Below, piece by piece: positions 1-11,819 of a DNA stretch of 64,000 nt. The stretch comes from Ligula intestinalis. Lineage: Eukaryota; Platyhelminthes; Cestoda; Diphyllobothriidea; Diphyllobothriidae. How positions within the stretch are numbered: position 1 is the first letter of the stretch; each line of letters opens with the position of its first letter. A program made the translations under genes and the position numbers. The notes below the pieces were generated by a model, which was not told the DNA's origin, did not search any database, and saw only the letters and a program-made list of their open reading frames with translations. The stretch is taken from the NCBI GenBank assembly GCA_036362985.1, contig JAYGXS010000005.1:47160033-47224032 (forward strand), written 5' to 3'.

Positions 1-26
1 TGGTGGTGGTGGTTGGTGGTGGTCGT
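1..26. repeat. (TGG)n simple repeat
   Basis: The first bases are a run of tggtgg-type triplets that probably continues beyond the window edge. A related ggtggtggt stretch recurs near 260-272. No function is implied. Confidence 0.85.
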
Positions 27-446
27 CTTTTTTTCAACTAAAGGCCGTAGTGGTATTCCAGGTCTAAAAGGCTCACAATGCAGGCCACAGCCGCGGCCCA
101 CTGCATCCGACTTTGATCTCTTTCTGTCCCAGGAAGCCAGGGCGCCTGATCGGGCCACCACCTACCCTGCGGCATATTTTCGTATGACCTCCCCCCTCTC
201 CCGATTATTTCGTAAAAAGGTAGCATCCCAATCGCTGACGGGAAGCATAGGGGCGGTGGGGGTGGTGGTGGTATCTGACATCAATGCTCTCTCCAGACGT
301 CATCACGTGATGCGCCCCCACGAGGCTGGGTGGCAGGGCCCATGACCCAGCCACGGATGCACGCGTCGACGCCACACAGTGGGACCGCTGCGAGTTACGC
401 TGTGCGAACCCAACCCGGTCACTGAAACTTCCCTCCCCCCCACCTT

Positions 447-484
<38 letters not shown>

Positions 485-810
485 GTTATCCTCTGACTAC
501 AAAATGTTCACATTTTGTTCAACTTCCCCAGTCTCTGATGCTGGGTTCCCCTACGAGTTCGAAAGCTCAGGCTAATAAATCTACTCTTTTTGTGATAGTG
601 CCATCATCTTTGCAGTAAGAGCTAGGCCTCGCATAATCGTCTTCACTCATGAGAATATTTCCACTGGGAGAATATCTGCTCGATTGGGTCGCGTCGTGGG
701 TGCTGGGCTTCTGATCTGTGACAGTGCGCCTGCAAATCGCCGAACTTCGCCCCTCCCCTGTCTTTAACTTATAAATTGAGGCCTGTAAAGGACAAACCTG
801 AACCATCTTA
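27..810. other. Unassigned, with a (TC)n tract
   Basis: Short ORFs are present but none has recognisable protein motifs. A pure (TC)n microsatellite lies at about 453-481. The rest is moderately GC-rich and unassigned. Confidence 0.6.
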
Positions 811-813
811 CTC

Positions 814-1736
814 CAGTTTGTTTGAACGATCGTTCCTCCCCTTTTCAGAATTGTCGCTTGGAAAGCGGGTTTTGGTACCTGTTCCTAATGTCAATGGCAT
901 TTCGGTCCTGTATAAAATATTCCTCGGTCGGTTCTGAATAATAATTTCTATTGCTCTGTACCAACCCATTTCCCATCGAACTTACCGTAGGCTCTCGTTG
1001 CATTTAGACTTCACTCTGACGAGTCTTTAGTTCATTCCGATACCGGATATTTTCCTACATCTAGAGTAATTTTTTCTTATTACCTTAGGTTATTTTTTTC
1101 ATACTATTACCTATTCGTTATCACATTCGTCGACTTCCTTACGTCGTGCCTGATGTCTATAGCAGTACATGTGATTTGTATGATGCAATTGATTATATTG
1201 CTTTCACAAACAATCCGCCCATTGCTACTATTGCATCTTCCGGGCTTATGGATGTTCTTTGGGATAGCGTGGGATTGTCTGTAGAAGCAACGGACATCTG
1301 ATCTGTAAATGATGATTCCGATATAGTTTCCTCTAAAATGTGATAAATTACGTTGTACAAATAACACGGACTCCTAGACATATCAGACATGGCGTGGTTC
1401 GTAAGAAGCTCGAAAAGAAGGTAAACGTCTCGAACGTGATAATAAGTATGGAATAGTATGAAAATAATGATTTTAGGTACTTGGGGAAAGTAAGTCTAGG
1501 TGTGGGAAAATATCGGGTACCGGAATGGAGTTAAGACTCGTCAGAATAAAAAAGTAAATGTAACGGTTATTTCAAGGGGAACTGAGTTTGTACAGAGTAA
1601 TAGAAATTATTATTCAGAACCTACCGAGGAATAGTGTATGGGACGGGAATGTCGGTAACGAGAGGAACAGCAGGCATTGAAACGTACTTTCCTAGCGCCA
1701 ATTCTGAATAAGGGAGGAACGACGTTAAAACAAGCC
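814..1736. mobile_element. Foldback element, family F (long inverted repeats)
   Basis: The two ends are inverted copies of each other. The left arm (about 814-1135) contains cggttctgaataataatttc and cattccgataccggatattt; their reverse complements recur in the right arm (about 1415-1736), for example gaaattattattcagaacc near 1604. The outermost matching block reads tttgaacgatcgttcctccc on the left, against ttttaacgtcgttcctccc when the right end is read on the other strand. A centre of roughly 280 bp separates the arms. No ORF resembles a transposase, so this looks like a non-autonomous foldback or MITE-type element. No clear target duplication was found, and the outer limits are good to about 10 bp. 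Confidence 0.7.
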
Positions 1737-2472
1737 GAGGTAGACAGGTTCAAGTCCGTCCGTTACAGCCCCACCATTGTTTCGTCTGGCCGGCTCTTTC
1801 AAAACAAACTGACCAAAGTTCAGTCTCCCGCCTCCCCCCCCCCCTAGCCGCGTCAGTCGTGGTTGTTGTCGGCGTCTGTGCAACGCTGCCGCCTTCCTGG
1901 CTGAGACACAGTGTGTCCTTTGTGACTCGCTCGTTCGCACGCAGGTGTCCGCGTTTTGTGTGCCGGCGTCGCCAAACTTGCCGCCCGTCCGTCCGCTTTT
2001 ACCAAAAGGAGAAACCTGTAGACGCCTGGCGGGGGGTTCAGCACGTTAGTCGGCCGCGTCAATTCTGTTTGAGTCCTTCTAGATACTGTCGTGGACGCTT
2101 ATTGTGTGCTGCAGAGCATTAGTCAATGGAAGTCACCAGTTTCTTCGTTAGTCGGTTTACCTCGGGAGATGAAGGTTGGAGAGCCATAGTTTAATTTTCC
2201 TTTTAGTATAAACAACAAAACCCTAGTTGGTATGTCAATACACCGGGTCTAGGCGGGGGGAGTTTACCAGCTGGTAAGACAAATCAGCCTTACTGTAATG
2301 CCACCGCGCTAGGACCTTTTTGGTTATCTTCCAATTCTGTGAGAATCCAGGCCCTTCTTTCCTGTTAAGCCTGGTACACGTGACTTTTTGGGCAGGTTGT
2401 GCACAGCACCCGCGGTTGAGCGAATTAGCTTTGTCGTCCGTTGCGCGCCCAATCCATTTTTGGCTAAATTTC
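1737..2472. other. GC-rich unassigned stretch
   Basis: About 1740-2110 is clearly richer in CpG than its surroundings and contains a poly-C run near 1834-1845. It could be a promoter or LTR remnant. No coding motif, TATA box or repeat partner was recognised. Confidence 0.4.
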
Positions 2473-3620
2473 TATCTAGTTCCATATCTCATGAAATATA
2501 AACCGAAATTCTGAAGTGTGCTTTCGGTTCGGACATATTAATTAAGTAGGGTTACAATACTGATTATCGTATTACCTAATGTTAGTCTAATTCAGTCACG
2601 TCAGGATGCCAGCTTTTGAAAACCTTCCCTCTCATCATCCAAAAGAAATATATTCTGCAAAAAATAGATTCCTAAGCAGTATGCCTTTTTTCTCGTCGAT
2701 TTTCACTGCTCTCCTAAGTTCAAGTATATTTCTTGTACAAAATAGGCAGAAAATATTCCTTTTTTGTAGTCATTTGTTGGTAAATGGCGTCTTCTACCAC
2801 TCGAAGAGTGGCTTTAAAAATGTTTCTAAACGAGCATCTTTCTTACCGCCTGCAAAACTTACACTCTGTAAAGAAAGAGCTAATTAAGTAGTGTGCATCC
2901 TGCTCGGTGATTTCCGATTCAAAAATATTTTATAGAAAATGTGTGCAAAAATATTCTTTTTTGTACTTGCTTGGTAGCAACTTACGCCCTCTTCAAATTT
3001 TATGCTTGAAAAAGGGGCGTATTTCGGTTTGAAAAAGTAGTTTCTAATTTGCCGAATACTTTTGAACCCTATCGGCCGTTAAAGGTCTCCGAAATATGCA
3101 CTGTATACATTCTGCTTTTGGATAAGTTAATATTTTCCTCGGAAGGAAGTCATATAGTTCTTATAAAATTTTGCTATGGAGGTGTACCGAGCAGTTTAAT
3201 TTTTAAGCAGCATTACCAAATGGCCAGGTACATTGCACATTTCATGATCGTAAGAAATGGCATAATTAGGAACTTTTTTGATACCGAAAATTACACTTAC
3301 TTCAAGTGTAAACTTTGAAGAAGGCGCAATCTTCAAATAAAAGAGTACAATGAAGAACATTTTCGTGTGTTTTTTTTTCATAGAATCAATTTACATTTAT
3401 AAGAGCAGTGGGGAACAAAAATGCGTACTTCTTAGGTAGCTATTTTTTGCAGATGCTCAAAGGGCAGTTTTTTTCAGAAAGCTGACATCCTAAGTGACTG
3501 ACATATTTTGAAACTAGGTTCTATGATAACCATTATTACAACCATAGTGAATTAATCGGTTTAAATCGAACGCAGATTTCAGAATTTCGGCTGACAATTC
3601 ACGAGAAGGGGACTTTACCG
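2473..3620. mobile_element. Foldback element, family G copy 1
   Basis: Inverted arms are visible. On the left, ccgaaattctgaag (about 2503) is followed by gattatcgtattacc and gtcacgtcaggatgccagct. The right arm read backwards from 3620 gives ccgaaattctgaaat, ggttatcatagaacc and gtcacttaggatgtcagct. The centre shares its spacer (atgcactgtatacattctg, then ggaagtcatatagttct) with the family A palindromes, so this is a diverged member of that superfamily. It contains the shared motifs for paired arm ends, such as tacttgcttggtagcaa. There is no transposase. End positions are approximate. Confidence 0.65.
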
Positions 3621-3884
3621 TATCTTGTCTTATCATCAGGACACAGTGTGCCTGATAAGAGCTCAGTAATGTAGATGCCGCACAATTTATCACTTTGTGG
3701 GCAGGAATGCATCCAACAGCCTTCTTGAGGACCGAACTCTTGGTGCTCGCTCCTTCCTGTAGGATTAGTGATTTTTATGCGAGGGCTCTACTCCGAGCCC
3801 CAAGACGCAAGGGGACGAGCATGTCCTGCAGGTTGATCGTTGAACGCCCTGCCTACGATCGTTAGCATTCCCCGTCGGCAGCAA

Positions 3885-4060
3885 TCCACAGGCCAACAGG
3901 TCTGTGCCCGGCGTTGAACACTTACAGTCGCTCGATGATCAAGGAACACGGGTTCGAATTCCGGGTCCTGCAAACCTGGAGTTGGGCATAACTGGCTGAC
4001 GACGGTTAATATAGCTAGAAATGACTGCCTCGGTCTCCCTGGTCCTTATCGATACACATT
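3885..4060 (+). repeat. SINE-like fragment with tRNA-type box B
   Basis: An internal RNA polymerase III box B-like motif, gggttcgaattcc, lies at about 3951. It is followed about 40 bp later by ggctgacgacgg. Variants of that second motif follow at 5058, 25076 and 59253, suggesting a shared SINE body or tail. Box A is not convincing. Confidence 0.4.
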
Positions 4061-4710
4061 TCCGGACCTATTCTGTGTTTTTTTCTTGTCATCGGCACTC
4101 TTAACAATACGTTGATTTGCCAGCGTGCTGTCTACATGTCGCCGCTCTTCCACCTTAAATGTGTGTACGCCACCCCCGCACAAGCACTTTGGCAAAAAAA
4201 CATCTCTAATACGGAAATGGTCGCAAAAGGTGTTTTGTGGGTGAATTTGTGTTTTCGGGCTGGATAAGACAGCAAAGATTCCTCGGTGGAAGAAGGTAGG
4301 TGAAAGGTCGACGACAGGTCATGTCGCGTCACTGCTATCCCCGCGAAGAGTGGGATACCAACAGAGGACTACAATGACCATCGTTACTGACCAGCCAACC
4401 GAGCGCATAAGTCCCTAGCGTCAGTACGTCCAGTTGGAGGTCAGTCGTTTAATTACTGCAGAAGTACAAGGCAACGGCTTTTGGGGAAGCTAGGGATACG
4501 TAGCGACCATTCTTAGCCGTCACTGTCCACCTGAGTGTCGAGCACTTGCACATGGATGGATGGGCGTCCACCAATCGCTAACAGAACTCACTCGCCCCGT
4601 TTTGCCTCGGGGTTCACCCTCGAGCCCCGCCAGTAGCCCCAAAGTGGTTAGTAATGAAGGCGGAATGATCATTTTTTGTTTCATCAGCCAGTCATGCCGA
4701 ACGCTAAGTG

Positions 4711-4783
4711 GGGCACCATCTGAGAGTCGAACCTGCGACCTTTTGATCAGGAGCCTAACGCTTTAACCTGTTGAGCCACTTGC
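4711..4783 (-). repeat. tRNA-like sequence (SINE head or tRNA pseudogene)
   Basis: Read on the - strand, the stretch has a box A (TGGCTCAACAGG, 4778-4767) and a box B (GGTTCGACTC, 4733-4724) at tRNA-like spacing. The D-arm portion AAAGCGTTAGG resembles the tRNA-like sequences at 42.6 and 56.6 kb. The acceptor stem does not pair well, so a functional tRNA is unlikely. Confidence 0.5.
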
Positions 4784-4919
4784 TCGTAATCCTGCCGGTT
4801 TAGATCGGGCATGTTGACACTGGTGGGTGGATGCACACCCTGTCTTTCTTCCTCTGTCTATCACACTAGCAACTGTGCAGCAGCTGGTGGGACTCAAAAG
4901 TGAGCCCCAAAGCAGAATG

Positions 4920-5110
4920 GGGCGAGCGGGTCACCTAACCATAGGGTTTGCGCCCATCGCCAATGTTCATATACCCGATTGCTCGAAACCTACAAGGCAA
5001 CGAGCACATTTGCGCATTCGAGCCCTGGGATGGTGCATCATCTGAGATTCAGTATGGTTGACTGATGACGCCGAACACGTCTCCGTTGTCTTTGTTGGTA
5101 ATGTTGTCCT
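4920..5110 (+). repeat. SINE-like fragment with the GATGACGCC motif
   Basis: A box B-like gcattcgagccctgg near 5015 precedes gactgatgacgccg (5062), clccgttg-type sequence and ttgttggtaat. The order matches the fragment at 25.07-25.14 kb (ctgatgacgcc, then ctccgttctc, then gatcggtaa). This indicates the same dispersed repeat family. The 5' limit is uncertain. Confidence 0.4.
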
Positions 5111-7700
5111 AACTAATACACTCTCAATCGTATATATGTAGAAAGAATAATATCGACTTTAGTCAAACTACTTAAACGAAATTAGTAGGTGTTGCTTATG
5201 AACTAAGTGCCGAACGAGTGTACATATTCCTAACTGACCAGTGTGGTCCATATCCTGCTTGTTAAACCTTGAATGTGCAAGTCGTGTGGTTATTAGCCTT
5301 TCAAGTACTGTTGCATATGGATCGTATTTCAAGTTAACTATACGAAATTCTTTCGATGAAGGTAGTCCAATTTTTCTGCGATAACACCGTCAGGGCGTCT
5401 CATACAATCCACAAAGGACGGCTGACGTAGTTTGCGCACATTCTCATTTTTCCATCCCACAAGGAGGGAGTTCACACTTTGACTCAGTAGGAGCACTTAT
5501 AATCACCTGGTGGTCTTTTGCCCTTAACGGTTGGCTTACCACATTAATAGCACGATGTGGGTTAGCCTATCCGAGTCACCTATGACAAGTCGCCATTCGT
5601 GAAGGCACATTGAGTGGGAGATCAGTGAAGTTGGCTTGATTAGTCATAATTGCAGCCCTATCAGGCGCAACTATTCTCACTTCTTTACACAAAATTTCAC
5701 ATGATCTTCTTAGTCTGCTCTTGTGGCAGGGCTGGCTTACGACATGCAATAAGCCCAAGGTGACTATTCCAGTTTCGTCTGTCTTTGTCGATCTAGTTGC
5801 TCTATCACACGATTTCTTCTCCTTCCCTTACTTGGCCTTGGTGTACATTTATTCAATTCTGTTTTATTGATTCGCGATAGAGGGAGACGATTCCTCACGA
5901 ACTGCATCGTCCGGCCAATCGTAGATCAACGCGCAGCCGCGGCTTCTGCGGTATCCTCCTTCCCCTGCTACCCACTGAAACTGACATCGAACTGACCACT
6001 TTTGTGAACCCCGCGGTCTGTAGTTCGGGAGCAACGCGCGCCAGTTCGCACTCTGACCAGTTCTTCTCCTTGCCTCGCCACTTTCATCTGCGTTCCCGTC
6101 TTGGTCGGTTTTGCCTTCGAACAACACGATAATGCGCACGCACCAGTAGGGTAAATCCTTCAGCAAGAACGACTGGTTTCGGGACCTTTCCACCTCGCTC
6201 CAGAGCATATCGAAACTTCGGACTGCCTTCGCAGTGTGTACTGCTACGGTCTCTGTCCTCTTTAGGCATCAGGAAGATATTGTACATGCATTTTACGGAC
6301 AGCCCTTCGCCCCCGTCGTGCCCACATGTTTTTTTAGAAATATTCAACCAATAGCTCATGTAGGCACGCGTGCACTTGAGGTGCATATCACATCAATTCT
6401 GCTTTACATTCCATGCGCGCATACCTATCGATCCATTTTGCCGTTTCATCAGAGGAAACGGGGACCTTCCTGTACTTACATGAGTTGCCGTTTCCGGCCC
6501 TTACTAACACTGGAGGAAGTTTGTGGCAGCACTTTCGTGTCTCATTGTTTTCCATTTTCACATCCCGCTGGCCTCCACATTTTCGATCTTGTCTCCTTGT
6601 CGCCGATTTGTTTGTTTATTCTATTTTGTACAAAGTGTATGCAGTGCGAGGTCTGGGCTTTTTTGTGCTCGTATTGTTACCTATCGGCAGGTATAATAAG
6701 GAGGGCGGTGAGCGAGCTGAATCGAGAGCATTAGCATCGAGTAGTCATCATTCCCAGGACTGCTAAGCTTCATCATGGGAACCTACTCTGACTCGGGATC
6801 AGGTAGTTCTTTATTGGTTATTCAGCAACTATCTTTAAAATATCATTTCATAGAAGTCCATATTTGAGCCTCGGGACAGGGTATTTGAGGCAAATGTAGC
6901 AGTGTTAACAATCATTTAGGAGACGTAGGGATAAATATGCGGAATGCAGGTTGACGTGTCAGTTGAACGAATTGGTGTGCAGAGCTTCGGGTTTGTCTTG
7001 ACGCGGTCAAGGCTGTGAGATCTACTTTAAACACATACGACAGCTCCTCCGTCGATTTTGACGATGGGCATCGCGTGCTCCAACAAGCCGCAGCAAACGC
7101 TGAAGTAAACCGAAGCAGACACTGAGGCAAGCTGGGCCAGCAACACGAAGGCTACAGCACGCAGAAGAAACACAGCGAACTACCGCGAACGAAAACAGGA
7201 GTTAAAGCAGACTCGCGGAGAATCATCCCACTCGCTCGCCGCTCCCACCTCCGTTTCTGGTGTAAAAACACACACACGCTTAGTTCGTTCCGTCTTATGG
7301 GAGAAATCAGTCAGCTATGGGGAGCAAAGGCAGGGCAGGTTGCCGTGAGATGACTATTTGCTTGTGTGGCTGAATAAAGCCTCCGTTAGTTAGAGTGCGA
7401 ACAACTATCTGTTCTTTGCGTACTTGTATATCTTATGTGTCAGCACGGGAGCGTGAGTGTCAGGCGCGTGTTTGGTTAAGCCAAGGGCTGAGTCCGCAGC
7501 GTCTGATAACAAGGTCACCTGGGCACCAAAGCAGGTTGGCTGGCGCGCGCGTAAGATAATCTCCGGTGCAAGTGCGACCGGGACTAAGCCCAATTCAAAC
7601 CTGGGGGGCTGCCGTGTTTTGGGGGTGCGCCTGCTGACAAGCCAGCTGGTCGCGGCCGTCTCTCAAAAGTCGTCAGGACAGAGTTCTGCTGGGAGATCAG
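5111..7700. other. Unassigned intergenic region
   Basis: Several ORFs of 60-166 codons occur, but they overlap on both strands and none shows conserved protein motifs. The stretch 5850-6230 is GC-rich relative to its neighbours. A short (CA)n lies near 7270. No gene is supported. Confidence 0.5.
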
Positions 7701-7704
7701 GCGG

Positions 7705-8130
7705 ACAACGATAAAAGGATGCATTCTAACACTATAACTGCATGACCACTCTGATCTAACGAGGATGCACAGCTCATCACGCCAATAACCTCGGGCGAAC
7801 TTTAGTTTCGAAGATGACGTTGGGAATCAAAAGCGATTGGCCAGTAGTACGCAGAAGGTTCTGGTCGGCTGTTGTTTCAGCGTTGTCAGTGGAGGCCGAG
7901 TTCCAGTCTGTTTGAGGTGCATAATAGGCCCCAGTGATGAGAGTATTCGGCCACCTAGCATCCAGTAGTTGGGCATCGGCTTCAACGTCTTTGGTCGGAG
8001 GTCGATACACAAGTAAGATATCGAGGTTTTGAGAACCCTTTGCCCTTGTGGTCGACAATACTGCATTCATGTTATAGAACAGGTCAATGGTTTTGACTGA
8101 AACGTACAGGACATTCTTTGTAAAGGTAAA
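7705..8130 (-). pseudogene. Non-LTR retrotransposon endonuclease (EEP) fragment
   Basis: The - strand frame starting at 8070 encodes a 97-residue stretch. It contains VYRPP followed by LITGAYYAPQTDW, which corresponds to the VYR-P ... LLITGDFNAP-x-DW core of the endonuclease/exonuclease/phosphatase domain that nicks target DNA in CR1/jockey-type elements. Downstream on the same strand, SGHAVIV in another frame resembles the family's SDH...V motif. The Asp-Phe-Asn of GDFN reads Ala-Tyr-Tyr and SDH reads SGH, so catalytic residues are lost. Only this part of the domain survives, and no reverse transcriptase adjoins it. It differs in sequence from the CR1-type element at 11.4-15.3 kb. Confidence 0.7.
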
Positions 8131-8650
8131 TTATACCTCCACTCTTTCAGTTTTCCCGGTGGTGGTGAAACAGTTAAAGGTAACGATACCCCCAAAATGT
8201 CGTTATACGGGACCGGTGGCAAAGGGTGGATATCACAGATGGCAGGAAGGCAAATTAAAACTGTAGCGTATAAAGGTAATAAATAGTATATAAAATTGTT
8301 ATAAAGTCAACTATATAGCGCAATAATCTACAAAAAAGCAACTTGAAGCAAATCGGAGGCAGTTGAATAAACTACCGCTTCGGATAGAGAAACAAATCAG
8401 GAGCCAATGGAAAATGCAGCCACTAAGAAGCACGAATTGGGCATTCGGAAGCCGAGAATTCGACACTATTATCTGATTATTATGTAGCCAAACAGCGTTA
8501 TTTTTGAGCCTATACTAGCAATTGATTTGTAGGTAGATCCACAAGGAAGCAACAGTGGAATGCAAGTATACGTGTTAATTCAAAAAGAAAGTAGTCTGTA
8601 TATGAAATCTTAGTGCAGATAATCTTATCAAAATATATTAAGAATTCATC
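8131..8650. other. Unassigned
   Basis: AT-rich DNA without recognisable coding, RNA or repeat structure. Confidence 0.5.
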
Positions 8651-8654
8651 ATAG

Positions 8655-9022
8655 CAACCATATGGTGTCTCGATGGTGGCGGCAGTGAGGAAAAAAGACC
8701 CCAATTCCCAGGTAACAGCTCACTCGACAGGACCCGGCCATATTTTAAAGTTTCACGAGGCCAAAACCCTTGCAAGAGGTGACAACCGCGTAAGTCGCGA
8801 GCTGCTCGACTCATGGTTCTCTGGCCCCCAGTCTATCAGCAAGTTCAACGATTTGGCTTTCCCATACGGTTATTGAGACATTTCCTGAGCGAGAGAATCA
8901 GTCACGTGGGAAGGACTGGGCGCAAAGACAATTCTGACGACAGCGGGCATAATTGTCACGCAATTATCAACCCCGCATCTGAAGCGGACAAGAACGCAGT
9001 GAAAACCTCAAGCCGTGGCTAA
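8655..9022 (+). pseudogene. Penelope-like element C-terminus (GIY-YIG domain), copy 1
   Basis: The frame from 8673 encodes AAVRKKDPNSQVTAHS, then GHILKFHEAKTLARGDNR, then SRELLDSWF and SISKFNDL. This order (AVRR-D-NS-VA-H, GH-F-F--AK-LAR--N, R-LLESW--) matches the C-terminal half of the GIY-YIG endonuclease domain fused to reverse transcriptase in Penelope-like elements. It includes the conserved Glu of RELLDSW. After a stop at 8874 the similarity continues in another frame (LRHFLSERISH), implying one frameshift near 8868. The reverse transcriptase and the GIY-YIG N-terminus are absent. A more damaged relative lies at 61.63 kb. Confidence 0.75.
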
Positions 9023-11362
9023 AGGAACTGACAATTATAGTACGCATGCGGTTGACTACTACGAACTATAAATACCGTGTTATCTGTGCATGTATCAACC
9101 TATCTGCGCATGTTTCAGACTGTTCTTCGATTACCTATGATTAAGGATTCCCGAGGGAATCCAAAACGTCAGGGAAATAAAACTCTTGTTCCAGTGATCG
9201 CATCTTCGCCTTCTGAACTGCTTCCTGAGACTTGAACATTCGCTACTATTGACAATGTATGTTCGTCATTCATCCATAGAATCCTGCAATAATTTGCGAG
9301 ACGAATTAAGTACCCTCTGCGAGACTTGTTTACCCACTTTTTATAGTCCCTGGAGGACAAGCAGGCCATAATGTGCCTACAAAACTAAAATTAAAGGTTG
9401 CATTTATATCAAAGGAGTAAATGTTACATGTTTCTAAAAAGCTTCGTAATGGATAGTTTATGAATAGGAATCGGAAACAAAGACAGGGACATCTTCTTTT
9501 CCATATCAATTTTAGGCTAATCATTGACGGTAAGAGCAGAGGAACACAAGTTCAATGGAGCTGCATGACAAGGCGGAAGAAGATATGCAACGTTATTAAT
9601 TCTGGCGAACTCCTAACAAAAGGTCAACCACGCGGTCCTCGTATAGCAGCCTCCAAGGAACTTCTATAATTAAAACCTACTTCCAACTTTTTAGTAGGTC
9701 GCATTTCCACCTATCCAAACATTCCTCGACCATTTTAACTAATAAGAATATTTTGATAGATTTATCGGTCTATAGGCTTTATTTTCTGTCTCTCTTCCAT
9801 TCCTCAACACTTCCACTTACATTCTTAATTCAGTAAATTAAATACCAGCGGCTTTTAATTTAGTCCTTATTGCGTATTTACCACGCACATATACGGCCCC
9901 AGTTGTACCCCAATCTTTCTCTTCCCTTTAGCGAAAAATCCCGTTAGACCCTTGGGCGGAGGAAAATTTGCCTTTGGGTGACCATACGAGCAAATCTTAC
10001 TGGGAATGCTTCCGAAGAGTCAAGTTCACAAGGGAGACTGAGAACACCGTGTTCATGTGTCAACCGTTCCCCGTCCCGATCTTCGGTTACTCAACAAGCT
10101 GCCGTATTTGCTCCTGAAAACCCCTTGATAGAAAGATCAGGAGTTTTTTTACTGTCAGCTCGATCCGTTACAGTACATATATTTTGACCTTGCCTGTAAA
10201 CTGGCAATAAGTAAATAAATGTGTAGGCTGAAACCAAAAACGACTGCAATTGAACCAGAAACTGTAAAAAAAGAAATAGAAGAGTTAATCAAGTGTGTTG
10301 AGATGCATACACACATGAGAGAAGCCGCAGAACCCTAACCAAACACATTGTATATTGAGTACCAAAGTCGATGCATGTATGAAAGAGTCATACAAAATAT
10401 TTTTATCACAACAAAATAAGAAGTTAATAATGCATATTAAACACGGGTTATACCCATGCCATGCAAGCTCTCCGATATCAACCTGGTTCGGCATTTATAT
10501 TTCTAGTTGGGGGTGGGGGACTACCGAGCTATTCATTAGTGGTTGAACTGAACTTTGTTTCTCTTATTGTGACAATGTTCGGGGAGGGGGTACAGATATG
10601 GGTTCAAAATTCTTAAACATTGCAGTGTCTATGTTATGCGTTTGTATAGAAGAATTTAGGCTTGGAATTTACGCAAGGTGCATTCACAACTCTGGCACTG
10701 TCTACTGGACCAGCTATGTCGTTAATTCAACTGACTGGATCTAGAAGAAGGCAGGTGGGCGTTCGACTATCCGGTCTTAATTAGGTAGGTGCTAACTGAT
10801 CGGCTACGGACTTCCTCCAGTGTGCCTTGTCCTTGCTGGTTATGCCCCTGTGCCTAAGGCTTATCCTTATAAACTACCGGGTTCTGTTCTCCATTGTTTT
10901 GCCATGCTATCAATTCTAGGACAACTTTGCGGCCTTTAATTTTATTGACCTTGAGTAGATGGGCTGAAAAAACACCTTTTAGGAATGTTTCCATTGAAAA
11001 CACCGAGAACGGGTTAATTTCGCCTATTCTGTGTTGCCTAGGGCAATTTCAAGGAATCATGGCCCTTTTTGTGGACTGTGAGCAGCATCCCAGGCGAACG
11101 TTTTTAGAGTTGCAATTTTTTACGATTTTTGCAGCATTTCTTTGGCTGTTTACTGGAATCGCTCTAAGTCGGTATAAGTTCGTTCCTGTGGATGACAGAG
11201 TAGGGTTTGAAAAGGTTTTGACAAATGATGCACTTCTCGTGCCGGGCACTCCTCTCTTTCTTAGGTCGTCGTCGGTTGCCGCGTGGTCTCCGAGGAAATG
11301 TGTTGGTACCAGAGAGGTGGTTCCGTTTATGCTAAACTGGTCTCTACGACGTTCTTCTCTTG
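9023..11362. other. Unassigned intergenic region
   Basis: This holds no protein with recognisable motifs. The longest ORF (171 codons, 10894-11409, +) has no family features and runs into the 3' end of the CR1-type element, so it was not accepted as a gene. No RNA gene or repeat was identified. Confidence 0.5.
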
Positions 11363-11467
11363 TTAATAATAATAATATGTTTATTATGCCAGTTTACAGG
11401 CAATTGTAAAGAGTTGGTAATGCACCTCTTGGGCGCCTTCCAACACCTCCAATACCGGAAAAAACCT

Positions 11468-11554
11468 AAAACAAACTCCCTATGTTGCGGCCAGTATTGG
11501 TTTTGTTTCAGGTTTTATGTTTGGTCAATACTGGGCGAGATAGGGAGTTTGTTT
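11468..11554. repeat. Strong hairpin in the CR1 3' UTR
   Basis: The left arm (11468-11498) starts AAACAAACTCCCTAT and ends CAGTATTG. The right arm (11526-11554) is its near-perfect reverse complement, with 15 contiguous pairs, a short mismatched middle, then 8 more pairs. The loop is about 27 bases. It sits between the ORF2 stop region and the ATT tail. Confidence 0.75.
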
Positions 11555-11819
11555 CAAGTGAAAAAAAACCTGCGTTCAAAGGTATGATACAAACGGAATA
11601 AATTTACAGTTGTAAGCTGAGTTGACTAATCAGCAGGAGAACTGTTTCATATCGTTTAAAAACATTAGTTCCAGACGGAGAGGGTTGGCACAAGAACACA
11701 GTGTTCTCAGTCTTCTTTCAATGGTTGTCGGCAAAAGTTGCGCGCCATTGGCTGAAGGGTTAGCAGACTGCGGGCTGCTGCTTCAGCAGCATTATCTTCA
11801 GAAAGAAGCCTGGCGGGGT

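Noticed and set aside
6234..6734. 166-codon ORF on the + strand
   Set aside because: It overlaps another open frame and the Cys/Phe-rich sequence shows no conserved motif. A chance ORF in mixed-composition DNA is the simpler reading.
10894..11409. 171-codon ORF on the + strand
   Set aside because: It ends inside the 3' tail of the CR1-type element (antisense to it) and has no domain features or start context.
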